Part shown: positions 62,099 through 64,000 of the stretch, one piece after another
How positions within the stretch are numbered: the stretch's first letter is position 1
Layout of the letters: every line of letters begins with the position of its first letter
From: Albula goreensis
Lineage: Eukaryota; Chordata; Actinopteri; Albuliformes; Albulidae
Direction: 5' to 3'
DNA: 64,000 nucleotides
Assembly (NCBI GenBank): GCA_022829145.1
Contig: CM040742.1
Span: 44,151,682-44,215,681, forward strand
Program-made: the position numbers and the translations under genes
Notes under the pieces: generated by a model
What the model was told of the DNA's origin: nothing
What the model saw: only the letters and a program-made list of their open reading frames with translations
Databases searched by the model: none

Positions 62099-62648
62099 AA
62101 TTAATTGACACCGAAAAAGAAAACAAAACATAAAAAAAAACACAAAAACCAAATGAGCCATTCATGAAATTCTGCTGCGCTCAGACACATTAACAGAGAA
62201 CAGATCCTCCACAGCAAACTGCAGCTAGCCTGTGCTGCCTCTGTCAGCGTCTGCGGTGCGGAGCCTGTCTTAGCCTAGCGGTGACCACCAGTCAGTCCGT
62301 GACACCCTGACAAGAACACGACCATTCCAAGAAAACAAAACAACAACGAGGATCATGTCTCTTGTTTCCCCCTCCTGGCTGGCACGTTTTGTAGCTACAT
62401 TTATGCGATACGGTTATGGCTTCTGAATCCAACTCCCTTTTTGAGTATGTGTTAGATGTCTTATGGGTGGGGGGTTGGGGGGGGCAGGGTTGCTTGGTTG
62501 GTTGACTTATACTTTCTGACTGAAATGAAAACAAAAATAAAATGGAAGGCCTTCAGCAGGCTTGCTGTTCTGTGCGAATCCCGGCGACGTGTTAGCGGCC
62601 ACCATTTCCGTTTTCCCGAGCGAAGATTGGCGAGACGTTTTGGCGGCA

Positions 62649-63161
62649 TTATCGAAACGGCGGTTCCGGCTGGTGAGGGCTGGGCCTGTAGAGTTGTTGT
62701 AAACGCACGGGCCTGGCTGGCCACCCAGGAAGCTGTCCGATCACTCTGAGGCCCACTGGCTGGCCCGGGCCCGGGTGCGGGGCGCTAGGCCCCATAGCCT
62801 GGGCCTGTCCTGACTGGCTGTCCAGGGGAGGTAGGCTTGCGGCGTGGGCTGGGGCAGAGCCGGAGGAGATGGGGAAGTGGGGCAAGATGATGGCGGGGGT
62901 GAGGCCGTAGCGGAGCTGGAACACCCTGGGGGGGCCCTGGGCCACAAAGCCGTTTGGTCGGGGCTCCTGTGGCCCCTCCGTCTTCTTCACTTCCTCACCC
63001 TCAGCCTTCCTGGTCTTCCTGAGGTTCCGTTCGGGTCTATTGAACTCCTGGATTTTCTCGGCCTGCGCACGGCGGATGTGGTACACCTTCCTGGAGCTCT
63101 GAAAAGAGTCCAGGAATCCCTCCAGGGGCACGCTGCCCTCCATAAACCTCTCCAGGAGGTC
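62649..63161 (-). CDS. vps37d: VPS37D, ESCRT-I subunit, last coding exon
   Basis: VPS37 proteins are subunits of ESCRT-I, which sorts ubiquitinated cargo on endosomes. Only the terminal exon (170 codons plus TAA) is here; it opens in phase 0 after CACAG at 63162-63166. It begins DLLERFMEGSVPLEGFLDSF and continues with KVYHIRRAQAEKIQEF, the C-terminal half of the Mod(r) domain. A long Pro-rich tail follows, with LPPLDS, ending HQPEPPFR. That end closely resembles the human VPS37D C-terminus and separates it from VPS37A, B and C. Upstream exons are not in 63162-64000. The exon is GC- and CpG-rich compared with flanking DNA. A poly(A) signal lies about 0.55 kb downstream. Confidence 0.92.
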   Translation of the reverse strand, partial: DLLERFMEGSVPLEGFLDSFQSSRKVYHIRRAQAEKIQEFNRPERNLRKTRKAEGEEVKKTEGPQEPRPNGFVAQGPPRVFQLRYGLTPAIILPHFPISSGSAPAHAASLPPLDSQSGQAQAMGPSAPHPGPGQPVGLRVIGQLPGWPARPVRLQQLYRPSPHQPEPPFR

Positions 63162-64000
63162 CTGTGAAAGCAGGCCAACAAAAAAAAAAAAAAAAAGAGA
63201 AAAAAAAAACAGGTATGAGAAGAGGCAGGAAGCCAAACAGTCATCACAAATCCTGAGAGAATTCAAACACTTCAGCCTCTGGTCTCACATGACCGCTTTA
63301 AGAGGTTTTGGTTTAAATTTCAGATAGAGCAGTTCTCCACGTCACCTTGATTATGTAACTTAGACAGCATGTGTACGTGGAGTGGCTGGTTTTATTGAGC
63401 ATACTGTAATTCTCTTTAAAAAAAAAAAAAAGTTACAGCAAATGTAGATATGCAAGTAGAAAAACAGTGTCTCGGTACAGGGGCACTATTAACTCTGCAT
63501 AAATACAGACGGCGTATGTCAGATGAAAGGACGCACTGTTGACTGTTTGATTTCCAGAAGGAAATACCAGAGGCACTACGCAGCCCTGCCGCGCTAAGTA
63601 AACAACGGTGCGCTCAGGCACAATGAAATATACATCGCTCTATGGTCTCCAGTCCAATAGGATGAACACGATCTGTCTGGATGTGCTGAGGGTCAGGAGG
63701 GAGCAGGTGGTAATGCCTGGTCTAGCCCACTATGGGGGAGTGAATAATTAATGACACTGGAGTTTTTTTTTTTTTTTTTTTTTGTCCAAACACATTGACT
63801 GCTGCATGAGTGGATCAGGAGCCGGTGGAAAGCCATAAATTAAGAGTGCCAGACAAAGGACACTTGCCTTAATACTCAGAGCACTGGTGCTCACTCATGG
63901 GGAACACACACACAAACGCGCGAACACACACAGGGAAACACACACAAATACTTGGCCACACACTTACATGCTCGTGCAAACATATACACACACACACACA
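63162..64000 (-). other. vps37d intron upstream of the last exon
   Basis: Contains poly(A) and poly(T) runs (near 63179, 63420 and 63759) and a CA-rich end from about 63905. No further vps37d exon is seen before the edge. Confidence 0.7.
63905..64000. repeat. imperfect (CA)n tract at window edge
   Basis: CA repeats with interruptions, becoming pure at the last bases; it probably continues past the window. Confidence 0.85.

Noticed and set aside
62456-63167. Plus-strand frames opposite the vps37d exon
   Set aside because: Shadows of the GC-rich minus-strand exon.

Overview
The window looks like nuclear DNA from a ray-finned fish, most likely a teleost. Genes have small, phase-conserved vertebrate exons separated by kilobase introns. 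The spaces between hold fish-type tRNA-derived SINEs, short hAT-like MITEs, a foldback element and many CA/GT, ATAC and ATT microsatellites. I see no bacterial, viral or CRISPR features. Species cannot be told from sequence alone.

All recognised genes lie on the minus strand, so transcription runs right to left. From left to right: (1) the 5' half of rasa4 (CAPRI, a Ca2+-controlled Ras GTPase-activating protein), exons 1-10, start codon at 26068, running off the left edge before the GAP domain; (2) three tandem uroplakin-3-like genes (about 28.4-36.5, 38.5-43.2 and 46.0-51.4 kb), each rebuilt as six exons with identical intron phases; (3) prkrip1, complete in six exons (53632-55884, 185 aa); (4) a 6.8 kb stretch with no recognised gene; (5) the last coding exon of vps37d (62649-63161), an ESCRT-I subunit whose upstream exons lie off the right edge.

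The gene set matches human chromosome 7. RASA4, UPK3BL and PRKRIP1 are at 7q22.1; VPS37D and UPK3B are at 7q11.23. The window therefore joins two parts of human chromosome 7 in about 64 kb. POLR2J, which neighbours RASA4 in human, was not found. The genes share no pathway: Ras signalling, membrane-plaque proteins, splicing/dsRNA binding and endosomal sorting.

The most interesting observations are the uroplakin triplication, in which the transmembrane exon of copies 1 and 3 is far more alike (about 94% by hand alignment) than other exons; the divergent cytoplasmic tail of copy 1; and an 0.8 kb G-rich minisatellite about 30 bp from a rasa4 splice donor, which makes a very long C/U-only tract in the pre-mRNA. 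There is no clear evidence of an entirely new biological system. Splice sites were placed by eye from reading frame, GT/AG signals and phase; no search was run.
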